Shown: positions 8,988 to 17,924, numbered from the stretch's first letter. The stretch: 64,000 nt of DNA from Lewinellaceae bacterium (GCA_020636005.1 JACJYR010000001.1:940001-1004000); one strand, 5' to 3'. The notes: generated from the sequence alone by a model not told the origin. Program-made: numbers and translations.

Positions 8988-10439
8988 CTAAAAGTCGTAG
9001 CATTTCACCTTTCCCCTGCCGCCATAGTGCCGTTTGCCCCTTCCCCCACCGAGCAAGCTCAGGTTTGTTTCAAACGGGTTGAGTTTCAGGGCAATATAAA
9101 AATCAGTGCCGGTGTACCTCGCCTGGTTGAAAAAGCTGCCGAGGTTATCGGTGCCAATGACGAGGAAGCCCAGCCGGGCAGCCAAGCCAATCCTCACGTC
9201 TTTCCAGTTGTAGATGGACAAAGGCAACGAAGCTGACAACCACCGGTGTTCAAAACGGGGGGTGAGGGCAAACAGGTTGCCCCGCCGTGCCGTGACCCCA
9301 CCCAGGGAAATCCGCTGTACCAGCGTTGCATTGGCAAAAAAATAGTCTGCAATCGCATAATCTGCCTGCAGGCTGATGGCGGTGGGCAGGGTCAGGGTAA
9401 ATTCATTGGCGACTTTGGAGGCCAGCGAATCGCCCAGCGTCTGCTGGCTGAATAGCTGCACGAGGTCGTCGAACTGGTCGGCGTTTTTGAACTGCTCGTA
9501 GTCGTCGAGTGCCAGTGTCGGAGTGCCGGTTGTGGTCACCCGGTGGTCAGCTGCATTGCTGGAATAGCGGAGGTAGCCAATGTCCAGCAGGGAAGCCCCG
9601 AGGCGGAGTTTGTAAAAATCGCTGCCGTCCTCGAAGACCTGGGTAGCGCCGAGATCAAAACCAAAGCCACTACCATTGGCCGTAACTCCATCCCCATGCA
9701 GTGCCGAGGAGGTGTAGCCAAAATGTCCGTTGGGGTGGGCGACGGAGATGGTGTTGCCCGGCATTTTGGTGTGTTCCCAGGTACCGTTGTTTTCAACATA
9801 GGCAGCCTCGAAGCCCTGAAGATAGCGCACATTGGCGCCAATGCCTAAATAACCGTTGGTATTGGGGATTTTCAGGGCATAGTTCAGCCCGATCTCTACC
9901 CAGGTCATCAAGGCGGCCTGGAACTTTGGCACCTGAAAGGGGTCGAAAAAGGGGCGTCCATCGTATTTGTAGTAGCTGAATTCGTTGATGATGCCGTGCG
10001 TGGTGACGGCAGATCTGAGCCTGGTAAAGATACCGGCGGAATGGTTTTCACCTATTTTCACCACCACCGAAGGCCCGTCCACATAGCCATTGAAGGCAAC
10101 ATATCTTTTCGGGTGGTCATTGTAAAAATCAATGATGTAGGCATCGGGGGCAGCCTGGCCTTCCAGGTTTTTGGCGAGCTTGAACTCGGCCCCGCTCGCA
10201 TGGCGGAGCAGGTCCAGGGTACTGGTTTGCTGGATGAAAAAATAGTTGTTTTCAAAAAACAAGCCTGCACCGGCGAGCCGGATGTCCCATTTCAAGGGGT
10301 TGGTCAGGTTCCCGGCTGGGTTAAGGGTCAGGCTGCTGGCGCCGGCGTAATTTTCCAGCCGCAGCCCCAGCTGCTGTTGGGCATAAGCAGCCTGAAGGAG
10401 CAATGAGAGACAGGCAAAAAGACAAAACCGCATAGTCAT
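8988..10439 (-). CDS. DUF5723 family outer-membrane protein
   Basis: A 483-residue protein with a cleavable signal peptide (MRFCLFACLSLLLQAAYAQ). The mature start resembles DUF5723 proteins: GLRLENYAGASSLTLNPA, then PLKWDIRLAGAGLFFENNY. Alternating hydrophobic and polar stretches and an aromatic C-terminus fit an outer-membrane beta-barrel. Members are often near OmpA-like or T9SS genes, but none has a firm function. The start may be either of two Met codons six bases apart. It stands alone, with 350 bp to the next upstream gene. The identification is by recalled sequence pattern. Confidence 0.7.
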   Translation of the reverse strand: MTMRFCLFACLSLLLQAAYAQQQLGLRLENYAGASSLTLNPAGNLTNPLKWDIRLAGAGLFFENNYFFIQQTSTLDLLRHASGAEFKLAKNLEGQAAPDAYIIDFYNDHPKRYVAFNGYVDGPSVVVKIGENHSAGIFTRLRSAVTTHGIINEFSYYKYDGRPFFDPFQVPKFQAALMTWVEIGLNYALKIPNTNGYLGIGANVRYLQGFEAAYVENNGTWEHTKMPGNTISVAHPNGHFGYTSSALHGDGVTANGSGFGFDLGATQVFEDGSDFYKLRLGASLLDIGYLRYSSNAADHRVTTTGTPTLALDDYEQFKNADQFDDLVQLFSQQTLGDSLASKVANEFTLTLPTAISLQADYAIADYFFANATLVQRISLGGVTARRGNLFALTPRFEHRWLSASLPLSIYNWKDVRIGLAARLGFLVIGTDNLGSFFNQARYTGTDFYIALKLNPFETNLSLLGGGRGKRHYGGRGKVKCYDF

Positions 10440-10794
10440 TTTGTTTTTCCAAAGGTTTCAAACAATACGGGAACTGCCCGCCAACTTGATCAAAACCTGA
10501 TGGAGAAGTTTATGGCAATGATTTTACCATAAATGAGCGATGTGCAAATCGGTAAAGGGCCGGAACATACAACCGGGTTGGAATTGGGAAAAATAAATGG
10601 CTTCAGGTGATGTTTTCGCCGCCACTTTTCAATAAAAAGAAGGCAGTTGAAGGCCAGGCAAAAAGCGGCAGCTGGGATGATGAAAAAGATACGCTCCACA
10701 GGGAGGGTTTATTGCCAAAGTAAGTCAATTGCCATGTTTTGAGCAAGAAAAAAGCCATCAGATTGAAAAAGGCTGCCTGGCACCGTTGCTGAAT
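10440..10794. other. Intergenic region without a recognised element
   Basis: About 355 bp between two minus-strand genes. No promoter box matching TAnnTTTG, no strong hairpin and no credible small gene were seen. A minus open frame at 10490-10699 has no protein-like features. Confidence 0.5.
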
Positions 10795-11160
10795 TTACAG
10801 CCCAATAGCCCCAAGCACCCTGGGGCCGAAAATGAGCAAGCCTACGGCGGCAGCCCCAATGGCGGCAACCAGCACGGCGGCGGCGGCCACATCTTTTGCC
10901 TTGCCGGCCAGGGGGTGGTAATCTGGCGAAGCCAGGTCGGTCAGGTTCTCGATGGCCGTGTTAAATGCCTCCGCCGAAAAGACCATTGCAACGGCGAAGG
11001 TGGCCAGGCACCATTCCGTTGTGGTTATTTCAAAATAAAAACCGGCAGCCGCTACGGCACAAGCGGCCACCAAATGGATTTTCGCATTGGGCTGTGAGCG
11101 CAGCAGCTCGCCCAGGCCTGCAAAGGCGTAGCGGAAACTATTGAGCCGTTTTTTTAGCAT
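10795..11160 (-). CDS. dgkA: Diacylglycerol/undecaprenol kinase (DgkA family)
   Basis: A 121-residue membrane protein with three hydrophobic helices. The DgkA signature is present: EAFNTAIENLTDLAS around residues 64-78, followed by HPLAGKAKD and an AAAAVL helix. The Glu/Asn/Asp residues bind Mg-ATP in the family. Non-enterobacterial members usually phosphorylate undecaprenol rather than diacylglycerol, feeding the lipid carrier for wall and surface polysaccharides; which applies here is inference. Its start lies inside the end of the EEP-fold gene (23-bp overlap), so the two are very likely cotranscribed and translationally coupled. Confidence 0.92.
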   Translation of the reverse strand: MLKKRLNSFRYAFAGLGELLRSQPNAKIHLVAACAVAAAGFYFEITTTEWCLATFAVAMVFSAEAFNTAIENLTDLASPDYHPLAGKAKDVAAAAVLVAAIGAAAVGLLIFGPRVLGAIGL

Positions 11161-12151
11161 GGTTGGCGAGCGGTTTTACCTGGTAGTCGCCCATGATACC
11201 CAGGTGGCGGGAGGCCTTGTTGTTCAATACTTCAAAATTGAGGCAATGCAGCCGGGGCGAAAAGAATATATGATCGAGCGGGAGATCGAAAAACGAGGAT
11301 GTGCCGCCGTTGGAGAAAGGGATGAACCCTGTTCGGCTCTCCTGCAGGCCCGAACTGTCCATGAAAACCTGGATCTCTTCCGACCAGGGCACGGCATTGA
11401 AGTCTCCCATTACCAGGATGGGGGATTGGGCAATTTTTACCTGGTCGGCGACTGTACTCAGATGTTCCCGCAGCCTGCGCAACGCAAAGGAGTTGAGGGC
11501 CGGCTCGGTATGGACGCTGATAAAGCACAAGCCCTCCTCGCCCACGTTTACGCAGCCGCGCAAATTGGGGATTTCATCGTAATAAAACGTGTCGATATCC
11601 GACAGTTCATAGTGGGAGTAGATAGACATGCCGAAGAGGCCGATGTCCACCATATCGTGGTGGTAGGGATATACAGCTGCCAGGGAATCCCGCAGCAAAT
11701 TTCCCCAATCGGGCGTCACTTCGTGGATGGAGATAAGGTCGGCCCTGGTCTTGCGCAATGCCTCTAAAACTTCTGAGGCATCGCCACTATTCGTCACGTT
11801 CAGGTGTGCCGCCTTGATGTGCACTTCCGATGCTTCCTGTGGCGGCGGCAAGCGGTCTTTGATGACGGTTTGCCGCCAACGCTCGATACTGTCGTTTTTT
11901 ACGGAATATTTCAGGAAAAAGCAAAGCAGGGCACAACCGGCGAAGCAGATGAAGGTTAGTGTAGGCTGTTTCATGAACAGGAAAACCATGCCGGCCACCA
12001 GGTAAAACAGCATCAGCAACACGGCATAATTCACCACCCAGGACAGCGAGGGGACAAGCTGCGGGAGAATACAAATCAATATACCCATCCCCACGGCAGC
12101 AGCTGCGAAGGTTTGTACAATGGGATGGGAAAGTAGCCGGTTCAACATCAT
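11138..12151 (-). CDS. Membrane-anchored endonuclease/exonuclease/phosphatase-fold protein
   Basis: 337 residues: three N-terminal membrane helices (about 12-80), then an EEP domain. Catalytic-type residues are visible: N118 in HLNVTN, E144 in SIHEV, H214 in SVHTE, D250 and N252 in MGDFNAVPW, and D293-H294 in PLDHIFF. The closing SDH motif reads S-R-H (314-316), so the Asp that normally orients the catalytic His is replaced by Arg, which may alter activity. The layout resembles VanJ/teicoplanin-resistance-like EEP proteins that act outside the membrane on lipid-linked phosphates. Coupling to the lipid kinase gene (dgkA) fits a role in lipid-carrier phosphate metabolism, which is inference. 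Two adjacent ATGs could start it. Confidence 0.82.
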   Translation of the reverse strand: MMLNRLLSHPIVQTFAAAAVGMGILICILPQLVPSLSWVVNYAVLLMLFYLVAGMVFLFMKQPTLTFICFAGCALLCFFLKYSVKNDSIERWRQTVIKDRLPPPQEASEVHIKAAHLNVTNSGDASEVLEALRKTRADLISIHEVTPDWGNLLRDSLAAVYPYHHDMVDIGLFGMSIYSHYELSDIDTFYYDEIPNLRGCVNVGEEGLCFISVHTEPALNSFALRRLREHLSTVADQVKIAQSPILVMGDFNAVPWSEEIQVFMDSSGLQESRTGFIPFSNGGTSSFFDLPLDHIFFSPRLHCLNFEVLNNKASRHLGIMGDYQVKPLANHAKKTAQ

Positions 12152-12342
12152 TGTTGCGAATGGGTGGTCGAATGGTCAGGCAAGGCTTGTTAACTTGGGG
12201 GCATGGAGGAACTTCAAGCGCTCATGTTAGTTGTCAAGGGCCCAACAACCTTCCTAAACAAAGCAAAGCATTGTAAAAATAAACTTTTCATTGGAACACT
12301 CGGCAATTGTTACCTTAAACTTTTCAAAATGGTTGCAATACT

Positions 12343-13374
12343 TTATTGCTTTAAACGCTTCAAACCCTCCTTGGCGCTTTCATAGTCGGGATCGAAGTTC
12401 AACACGTTTTCGTAATCGGCAATAGCCTGTTTGACATCCCCTTTCATTTCGGCAACTACCCCCCGGTGAAAGTAGGCATCGGCAAACGTAGGAGCCATTT
12501 TCACGGCCAGATCGAAGTTTTTATAGGCCTGGTTCAGTGAGTCCATGTCCAGATAGATCAGGCCGCTGTTGTAATAGCCATCGGCATATTGGGGATCCAG
12601 CGTATTGATTTTTTTATAAATCGCAATAGCGCCCAGGAGGTCGTTTTTCCGGTTGGAAAGGTAATAGGCCTTGGCGTGGAGGGCGTCAATATTGTTCGAG
12701 TCGAGCCGGAGGGCATTGTCGTAATATTTGGCGGCAATCGGGTTGTTTTTCTCTGCCAGCAGATCAGCCAGTTTCACCCAGGCATCCAGCAGGTCGGGGT
12801 TGTTTTCTACTGCCGACTGGTAGGCCGTGATGGCCTCTTCCTTTCTGCCCATGTCAGAGAAAACGTTGCCGAACATGAAGAACATCTCCGGATTTAGCGG
12901 CTTGATGGCCCGGATACGCTCCAGCGTGAAGAGGGCTTCCTTGTGCTGCTGCAGGATCAACTGGAACTCGGCCAGTTTCAGCAGTGTCGGGATGCGCTTG
13001 GGAAAGGCGGCGGCGGCCCTTTCCATTGTGTTGAGGGCCAGGCGTGATTTATAATAATCCATATAAATGTCGGCCAGGGTATGAAAATATTCCGCCCTGG
13101 TGGAGTCGAGTTCGATGGCCTTGGACAGGTCGGCGATGCCCTGGTCGGGGTTTTCATGCTCATACCAGAGGCGGCCCCTGGTGGCATAGAGCTCGGCACT
13201 GTTGGGCGACTGCGCTATTTTAGCGGTCAGTTCGTTGATGGCAGGGGTGCCTGCTTCGGTAGCGGTGGCCGGGCCTGCTTCGGGCGGCTCGTTGGAAGGG
13301 GTGTTTTTACAGGAAAAAAGACCAGGCAGCAAGGCCAGCCATAGTAGGTGGACAAGAAGGTTTGTTATTTTCAT
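12343..13374 (-). CDS. TPR repeat lipoprotein
   Basis: 343 residues with a lipoprotein signal (LLPGLFSC, lipidated Cys at 22), a short Pro/Ala/Glu-rich linker, and tetratricopeptide repeats through to the C-terminus. Clear TPR units include AELYATRGRLWYEHENPDQG, AWVKLADLLAEKN and YYNSGLIYLDMDSLNQA. It is probably periplasmic, tethered to a membrane, and a protein-protein scaffold. It follows the T9SS plug gene on the same strand, but has its own perfect promoter box only 5 bp before the ATG. A role linked to secretion is possible but unproven. Confidence 0.85.
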   Translation of the reverse strand: MKITNLLVHLLWLALLPGLFSCKNTPSNEPPEAGPATATEAGTPAINELTAKIAQSPNSAELYATRGRLWYEHENPDQGIADLSKAIELDSTRAEYFHTLADIYMDYYKSRLALNTMERAAAAFPKRIPTLLKLAEFQLILQQHKEALFTLERIRAIKPLNPEMFFMFGNVFSDMGRKEEAITAYQSAVENNPDLLDAWVKLADLLAEKNNPIAAKYYDNALRLDSNNIDALHAKAYYLSNRKNDLLGAIAIYKKINTLDPQYADGYYNSGLIYLDMDSLNQAYKNFDLAVKMAPTFADAYFHRGVVAEMKGDVKQAIADYENVLNFDPDYESAKEGLKRLKQ

Positions 13375-13379
13375 AGCTG

Positions 13380-13387
13380 CAAATGTA
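13380..13387 (-). promoter_or_regulatory. TAnnTTTG promoter box abutting a start codon
   Basis: TACATTTG on the minus strand ends 5 bp before the ATG of the TPR lipoprotein gene. If used at the normal distance, transcription would start at or next to the ATG, giving a leaderless mRNA. No clear -33 box. Confidence 0.5.
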
Positions 13388-13458
13388 GGAATAGCTGAAG
13401 GTTTAGGTTTTATGTAAACTCTGGCGCTCGCTCGCTTTTTGAGCTTCCTTTAAAGATT

Positions 13459-14727
13459 TTAGCGCCTGGAGTTAAAGGAATACGCCCCGATCAACTGGTC
13501 GGCCCTGCCGCCAAAGGGGCGGTAATAGACGAGCACTGTGTAGAGGTTGTCCGTCTCGAACCAGTTCCCTTCCGTTTCATCAAATTCAGGCGCGCTGGCC
13601 CCCTTCGGCAGGGCGGCGTAAAGGTAGTCGTAGTAGCCCTGTTTCAATTCTGCCCTGCCGACATAGGAACTGATGGCGGGGTTGTACACCATTTTAAACT
13701 CCGGCTTCAACTGCCAGTCGGTCAGGCCTCCGAAAATGTAGAGGTCCTGCTGGTACATCTCCATTGGGCTATATAGTTTGAACCAGACGGTGACGTAATC
13801 GCTTTCCAGGTCGTGGTCGTCGTCGTCAAGGGTCTGGATGACGTAGTTGCCGTTGAGGTCGTCAATTTCGAGGTGGCCCGAATCGATGCGCTTGCGGTCG
13901 GGGTAAAGGGTGACGACCGGGTGCTCGTTTTCAAAATCAATAAATTCGACATTGCCGGAGGGCACTTTGGTGCTGCGCAAATCTGCATAGCGGAACTCCC
14001 TGCCTGCCGGAAAGACAATCTTGTCCTGGAAGTCGTACACCTGTTCGTCCAACTTGGAGAACTGCGGCTGGAGGCCTGTGATGGCATTGTCCCAGCGGCC
14101 ATTCTGCAAGACCGTGACAGAGAGTTCGGTGCGGGGGTTGCGGATCTCAAAATCCTTGTGGGTCACTGTGAAGTCAATTTCCTGGTGCGTATCGTTTTTG
14201 CCCACGTCTGCGGGCCGCACCATCGTCGGGATGACGGAGACCTTGTTGTCCACCACCATAAAACGGCGGGTGATGGCCAGCCTTTTTTCGCCTTCGTTTT
14301 CGTACACCTTCAGCAGGTAGTTGCCGGATTGGGTCAGTTCCATATCCCGGTTGGGGAAGCTGAACCAATAATGGGTGTAAATGGATCGGGTCTTGAAGGA
14401 GTAGTCGAAGGTTTCGATGTCGCCTTCCTGGAATCCGTTGATGTATTCCGCCTCGGTGAGCTTGGAAGGCTCCCAGTTGGCGTCGCAGTGAACCACCGTG
14501 TACACATACCTTTTGGTGTCGCCGTCCATGTCGTCGAAGGAGAGCTTCAGCCCTGCCGGGGTGTTGAGGTTCATAATGGGCTGGCTCAACAACAGCCCCT
14601 GCACGTGCAGTTTCACCGATTTGATATTGTTGAGATAGACATAATCGTAAAACCGGAGGCCTTCGTCCTGTGCCTGCAGGGCAGTGATGGCAATGGAAAG
14701 GGCCCATAGGAGAATGTTTTTTTTCAT
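13459..14727 (-). CDS. Type IX secretion system plug protein (DUF5103)
   Basis: 422 residues with signal peptide MKKNILLWALSIAITALQAQ. DUF5103 features follow: FYDYVYLNNIKSVKLHVQG, LSFDDMDGDTKRYVYTVVHC, HYWFSFPN and YYRPFGGRADQLIGAYS at the C-terminus. In Flavobacterium johnsoniae this protein was identified as the Plug that closes the SprA translocon pore when PorV is absent; the name is carried over by family membership. The chosen ATG is 35 codons inside a longer frame, and a signal peptide begins exactly there. A promoter with both boxes lies 88-115 bp upstream. The rest of the secretion machinery is not in this window, but six of its probable cargoes are. Confidence 0.85.
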   Translation of the reverse strand: MKKNILLWALSIAITALQAQDEGLRFYDYVYLNNIKSVKLHVQGLLLSQPIMNLNTPAGLKLSFDDMDGDTKRYVYTVVHCDANWEPSKLTEAEYINGFQEGDIETFDYSFKTRSIYTHYWFSFPNRDMELTQSGNYLLKVYENEGEKRLAITRRFMVVDNKVSVIPTMVRPADVGKNDTHQEIDFTVTHKDFEIRNPRTELSVTVLQNGRWDNAITGLQPQFSKLDEQVYDFQDKIVFPAGREFRYADLRSTKVPSGNVEFIDFENEHPVVTLYPDRKRIDSGHLEIDDLNGNYVIQTLDDDDHDLESDYVTVWFKLYSPMEMYQQDLYIFGGLTDWQLKPEFKMVYNPAISSYVGRAELKQGYYDYLYAALPKGASAPEFDETEGNWFETDNLYTVLVYYRPFGGRADQLIGAYSFNSRR

Positions 14728-14814
14728 GTTCGTCAGGTTGAGGAATGGTTGGACATTATGAACTGTTGCTGGCCGGCTAACTATAACGCACAGCCACCAG
14801 GCTTTATGAGACCG

Positions 14815-14842
14815 CAAACTTAGCCTTTCCACATTAATTCAA
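14815..14842 (-). promoter_or_regulatory. Promoter of the T9SS plug gene
   Basis: On the minus strand TTG (14840-14842), a 17-bp spacer and TAAGTTTG (14815-14822). It overlaps the stop codon of the upstream GNAT gene, giving the plug gene its own start of transcription. Confidence 0.6.
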
Positions 14843-15343
14843 TGGCCGATCATCCAGTTGGCCTGATGTGGCCGGCCCAGATTCACCCTCGCCCTGGCCG
14901 ATATTTTTTTCAAAACAAACACTATTGTCCACGCCAGCATACTGGCCAAAATTGGGGATGGCGCCATAGCCACATTTTGAATAAAACGCAATGGCCTCGG
15001 GCTGCCTTTTCCCGGTTTCCAACACGCAACGGCCATATCCCAGTTCGGCTGCCCATTGCTCCAATTCCGATAAAATTGGCCGGGCAACCCCCTTCCCCCG
15101 GAGGGCAGGTTGCACAAACATCCGTTTTATCTCCACCGAGCGGCTGTCGAAAGGCTTAAAGGCGCCGCACCCGGCAGGTGTTCCATTTTCATAGGCTACA
15201 ACAACGTGGCGGAGGCTGTCCACCTTGTTGAACTGGGCATAAAAGGCATGTTCTGGCCCGTCCCGTTCGGCGAGATCCTGGTCGAGCAGGGCAACGAGCA
15301 GGAGGAAATCGGGATGGTCTGAAGTAGTGCGGAGCAGCTTCAT
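14834..15343 (-). CDS. GNAT family N-acetyltransferase
   Basis: 169 residues with the GNAT core: VEIKRMFVQPALRGKG, where RGKGVA binds the acetyl-CoA pyrophosphate, followed by the helix of ILSELEQWAAELGY and the strand-loop AIAFYSKCGYGAI. Such enzymes transfer acetyl groups from acetyl-CoA to amines of small molecules or proteins; the substrate is unknown. The last 25 residues are a polar tail. It precedes the plug gene on the same strand by about 105 bp and carries that gene's promoter in its 3' end. Confidence 0.88.
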   Translation of the reverse strand: MKLLRTTSDHPDFLLLVALLDQDLAERDGPEHAFYAQFNKVDSLRHVVVAYENGTPAGCGAFKPFDSRSVEIKRMFVQPALRGKGVARPILSELEQWAAELGYGRCVLETGKRQPEAIAFYSKCGYGAIPNFGQYAGVDNSVCFEKNIGQGEGESGPATSGQLDDRPLN

Positions 15344-15434
15344 CCGGACAAGATTTTAAAACTTATTTTTGAAAAACTGGCGCCCTAAAATTACACTGGT
15401 CCGGGTTAAAATATCCGGCCCGCCAGTGCCCGCC

Positions 15435-16016
15435 TCAAAGTATCCCTTCCATGCGCAGATACTGTAGCAGCATAATGGTTTTGCCGTCCTTGATTTCACC
15501 TGTTTTTATCATGTGGAAAGCTTCGTCGAAGTCCAATTCCAGCACCTGTATTTCCTCGTGGTCTTCATCCACGCCGCCGCCGTCGCCCACTTTCATGGAC
15601 GGTTCGTATTCGGCAATGAAGAAATACAGGATTTCCGTCACGGATCCCGGCGACATGTAGGCTTCGTAGATTTTGCGCACATCCCTTATTTGGTAGCCTG
15701 TCTCTTCCTCTGTTTCCCGGCGGATGGCATCTTCTGCGTGTTCCTGATCCAGCAGGCCGGCGCAGGCTTCTATCAACATGCCCGTCTCGTTGCCGTTCAC
15801 GAAAGTGGGCATCCGGAACTGCCGGGTCAGGATGACCGTCCGGCGTTCGAGATTGTACAACAAAATGGTAGCACCGTTGCCCCTGTCGTAGGCCTCCCGA
15901 CTCACGGTCTCCCATTCGCCGTTCTTCTTCCTGAACTCGTAGGTAATTTTCCGCAGCGTGTACCAGTTGTCGGACAGCACTTCGATTTTCTTGATCCTTG
16001 CTTCGTTGTTGCTCAT
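15435..16016 (-). CDS. nudK: NUDIX hydrolase, GDP-mannose pyrophosphatase (NudK)
   Basis: 193 residues. The Nudix box runs from AGLLDQEHAED through RRETEEETGY, with the E-x7-RE-x2-EE-x-G arrangement of NudK (one residue shorter than the canonical spacing after Gly). The N-terminus (KKIEVLSDNWYTLRKITYEF) and YEAYMSPGSVTEILYFFIAEY are typical of NudK, which hydrolyses GDP-mannose and related nucleotide sugars to sugar 1-phosphate and nucleotide. It may recycle surplus sugar nucleotides. It is not overlapped by neighbours. Other ADP-ribose-type Nudix specificities cannot be excluded. Confidence 0.88.
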   Translation of the reverse strand: MSNNEARIKKIEVLSDNWYTLRKITYEFRKKNGEWETVSREAYDRGNGATILLYNLERRTVILTRQFRMPTFVNGNETGMLIEACAGLLDQEHAEDAIRRETEEETGYQIRDVRKIYEAYMSPGSVTEILYFFIAEYEPSMKVGDGGGVDEDHEEIQVLELDFDEAFHMIKTGEIKDGKTIMLLQYLRMEGIL

Positions 16017-16419
16017 GATTTTTCAAAAAATTGAATATTCCAATTTCCGTTTGTTTGTGTTGCAAATAACAGTTGATTGTTGTGGTTCGTGGTTTTTTCA
16101 GGAGGATAAAGAGGATGTTTCAAAAGGCCTGTTCCTGCCTTCGGCGGCCATCGCCACCCATTGACTTATTGGTACAGCCTCTTTTGTTTCCCAAACTTCT
16201 GAAAACACAGCACCTCATCTGACCCGCTGTTTGCACTGGGTAAATCGCTGTTTGTAAATGGAGTGCGTTGGCACATGGTGCAAAAAAAACAAACAAACCA
16301 TATATTCTGGTGGAAAAATAATGATGGGATTTCGGACTTCGTATTTCTTGCCAGATGAGTCCCCGCTTTTACCTTATATTTGACGTTCCTGAACGATGTA
16401 CTTTAACCATGAGTGAAAG
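16017..16419. other. Divergent intergenic region
   Basis: Around 400 bp between divergent nudK and the CotH-like gene. Apart from the promoter box at 16375-16382, no repeat, hairpin with a T-run or small gene was recognised. Confidence 0.5.
16375..16382 (+). promoter_or_regulatory. TAnnTTTG promoter box for the CotH-like gene
   Basis: TATATTTG, 37 bp before the ATG. The nearest TTG upstream is 24 bp away, longer than usual. Confidence 0.5.
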
Positions 16420-17436
16420 ATGAAGTACCTTTACCTCCCTATCTTAACCTGCCTGGCCACTCTGACGCTGTGCCAATGCGGCCAACCTGCCGGGGATCAA
16501 AGCCTTTTTGATTCGGTATATGCCGAGAAGCCGATTCAACTGGTTATCGAAACGGATTTGTCCATTTTGCTGGACAAGCAGCATGGCCAGGATTGGCAAC
16601 CCACCTCGGTGAACTTCGAGAAGACGGCCTGCAAGACCCTCCATTTGCCGGGCAAGGTAAAACCCAGGGGCGTTTTCAGGAAGGAAAACTGCGACTTCCC
16701 GCCCCTCAAACTCAAATTCGAACCAGAAGAGCTTGCCAAGTTGGGATTGAAGGAATACAATTCCCTCAAGTTGGTGACCCATTGCCGGGAAGACTTTGAC
16801 TACGAGCAGGTTATCCTGAAGGAATACCTCGCCTTCCGTTGCTACAATGTGCTGACAGACCGGAGCTTCCGGGTCCAGTTGGCCAATATCCGTTATGTGG
16901 ACAGCGGGAAAAAGCTGCCGGACATCGAGCGCTATGGCTTTCTCATCGAGGACGACGATGAACTTGCCGACCGTCTTGGCGGCCATGTCCTGGAAGATGA
17001 AACCGGGGCACCAACAACCGTTGACATGCCGCAGTACAAGCTTTTTGTCCTCTACCAGTTCCTGATCGGCAACACGGACTGGAGCCTCTCCAACCGCCAC
17101 AATGCCAAGCTCATCCAGCCCAACGACCTCGGTGTACCCATGCCGTTTCCCGTTCCCTATGATTTCGACTTTTGCGGAATGGTGGACGCGCCCTATGCCG
17201 TGCCTGCACAACACCTGCCTATCAAGGATGTGAAGGAGCGCTTTTTCTTGTGGAAAGGCCAGCAGCAGGAAGATTTCACCGAGACCTTTGCCTTGTTCCA
17301 GTCTAAAAAACAAGCCTTGTTGGAAACTTGCCGCTCCTTCGACCTATTGAGCGAGGAAAACAGGCAGGAAGTGGTGGACTACCTGGAGTCATTTTACGAA
17401 CTGTTGAAGTCGCCGGAACAAATAGTGGGGCGTTAG
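16420..17436 (+). CDS. CotH kinase-like protein, probably exported
   Basis: 338 residues with an N-terminal hydrophobic signal; cysteines at 18 and 20 suggest a lipoprotein, but the lipobox is not canonical. The body resembles CotH-type atypical kinases: RGVFRKENCDFPPLKLKF, NSLKLVTHCRED, KEYLAFRCYNVLTDRSFRV, YGFLIEDDDE, then GNTDWSLSNRHNAKL (D220) and PYDFDFCG (D248, D250). The last two blocks match the catalytic and metal-binding loops of CotH, which phosphorylates spore coat protein in Bacillus. Targets in Bacteroidota are unknown. It converges with dps, 8 bp between stops. The family call rests on motif order, so it is moderately sure. Confidence 0.65.
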   Translation: MKYLYLPILTCLATLTLCQCGQPAGDQSLFDSVYAEKPIQLVIETDLSILLDKQHGQDWQPTSVNFEKTACKTLHLPGKVKPRGVFRKENCDFPPLKLKFEPEELAKLGLKEYNSLKLVTHCREDFDYEQVILKEYLAFRCYNVLTDRSFRVQLANIRYVDSGKKLPDIERYGFLIEDDDELADRLGGHVLEDETGAPTTVDMPQYKLFVLYQFLIGNTDWSLSNRHNAKLIQPNDLGVPMPFPVPYDFDFCGMVDAPYAVPAQHLPIKDVKERFFLWKGQQQEDFTETFALFQSKKQALLETCRSFDLLSEENRQEVVDYLESFYELLKSPEQIVGR

Positions 17437-17444
17437 CAGGGCCT

Positions 17445-17924
17445 TTATCCTTTGTTCAGAAATGCTGAATACATCCATACCAGTTTTTCCTGTGCCCGGA
17501 TGTAGTCGCTCATCAGGGCGTTGGTACCCTCATCCTCGGCGTCGGCCGACAAGCTGAGGATTTCACGTTGCAGCGTGATGATGGCCTTAAAAGAGTGAAG
17601 GATGTTTTCCACCGCTTTATGGCCGTCGGACACCTGGCTGCTTTCCTTGATGATAGCGACTTTTCCATACTCGGAATAGCGGTGGTCGGGTGCATGGCCG
17701 AGGGTCAATATCCGTTCCGCCACTTCATCGATTTTCAACAGCAGGTCGTTGTAGAGTTCCTCGAACTTCAAGTGCAGCTCGAAAAATTTATCGCCCCGGA
17801 TGTTCCAGTGGTAGCCCCGGGTATTTTGGTAAAAGAAGGAGTAGTTGGCCAGCAGTTCGCTCAGTTTGGTGGCCAGTTTTTCCGCCTTTTTTTTATTGAG
17901 GCCAATTGCGTTCAATTTTTCCAT
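17445..17924 (-). CDS. dps: Dps family DNA-binding ferritin-like protein
   Basis: 159 residues, the usual Dps length. The inter-subunit ferroxidase residues are spaced exactly as in E. coli Dps: H39, H51, D66 and E70 (intervals 12, 15, 4). Dps dodecamers oxidise Fe(II) with peroxide, store iron and protect DNA during stress. The N-terminal tail is short with a few lysines, so DNA binding may be weak. The start is set at MEKLNAIGLN; 19 further upstream codons are in frame but lie outside family alignment. No OxyR-like operator or TAnnTTTG box was recognised upstream. Confidence 0.93.
   Translation of the reverse strand: MEKLNAIGLNKKKAEKLATKLSELLANYSFFYQNTRGYHWNIRGDKFFELHLKFEELYNDLLLKIDEVAERILTLGHAPDHRYSEYGKVAIIKESSQVSDGHKAVENILHSFKAIITLQREILSLSADAEDEGTNALMSDYIRAQEKLVWMYSAFLNKG

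Noticed and set aside
10490..10699. Minus-strand 69-codon open frame upstream of the DUF5723 gene
   Set aside because: No coherent signal peptide or domain and unlike local codon use.
13378..13458. Terminator between the plug and TPR genes (ggcgct ... agcgcc)
   Set aside because: The stem is only 6 bp with a loop of more than 30 nt and no T-run.
15394..15428. Palindrome CACTGG...CCAGTG after the GNAT gene start
   Set aside because: Short stem, no T-run, and its position just before the GNAT gene and after nudK gives no clear role.
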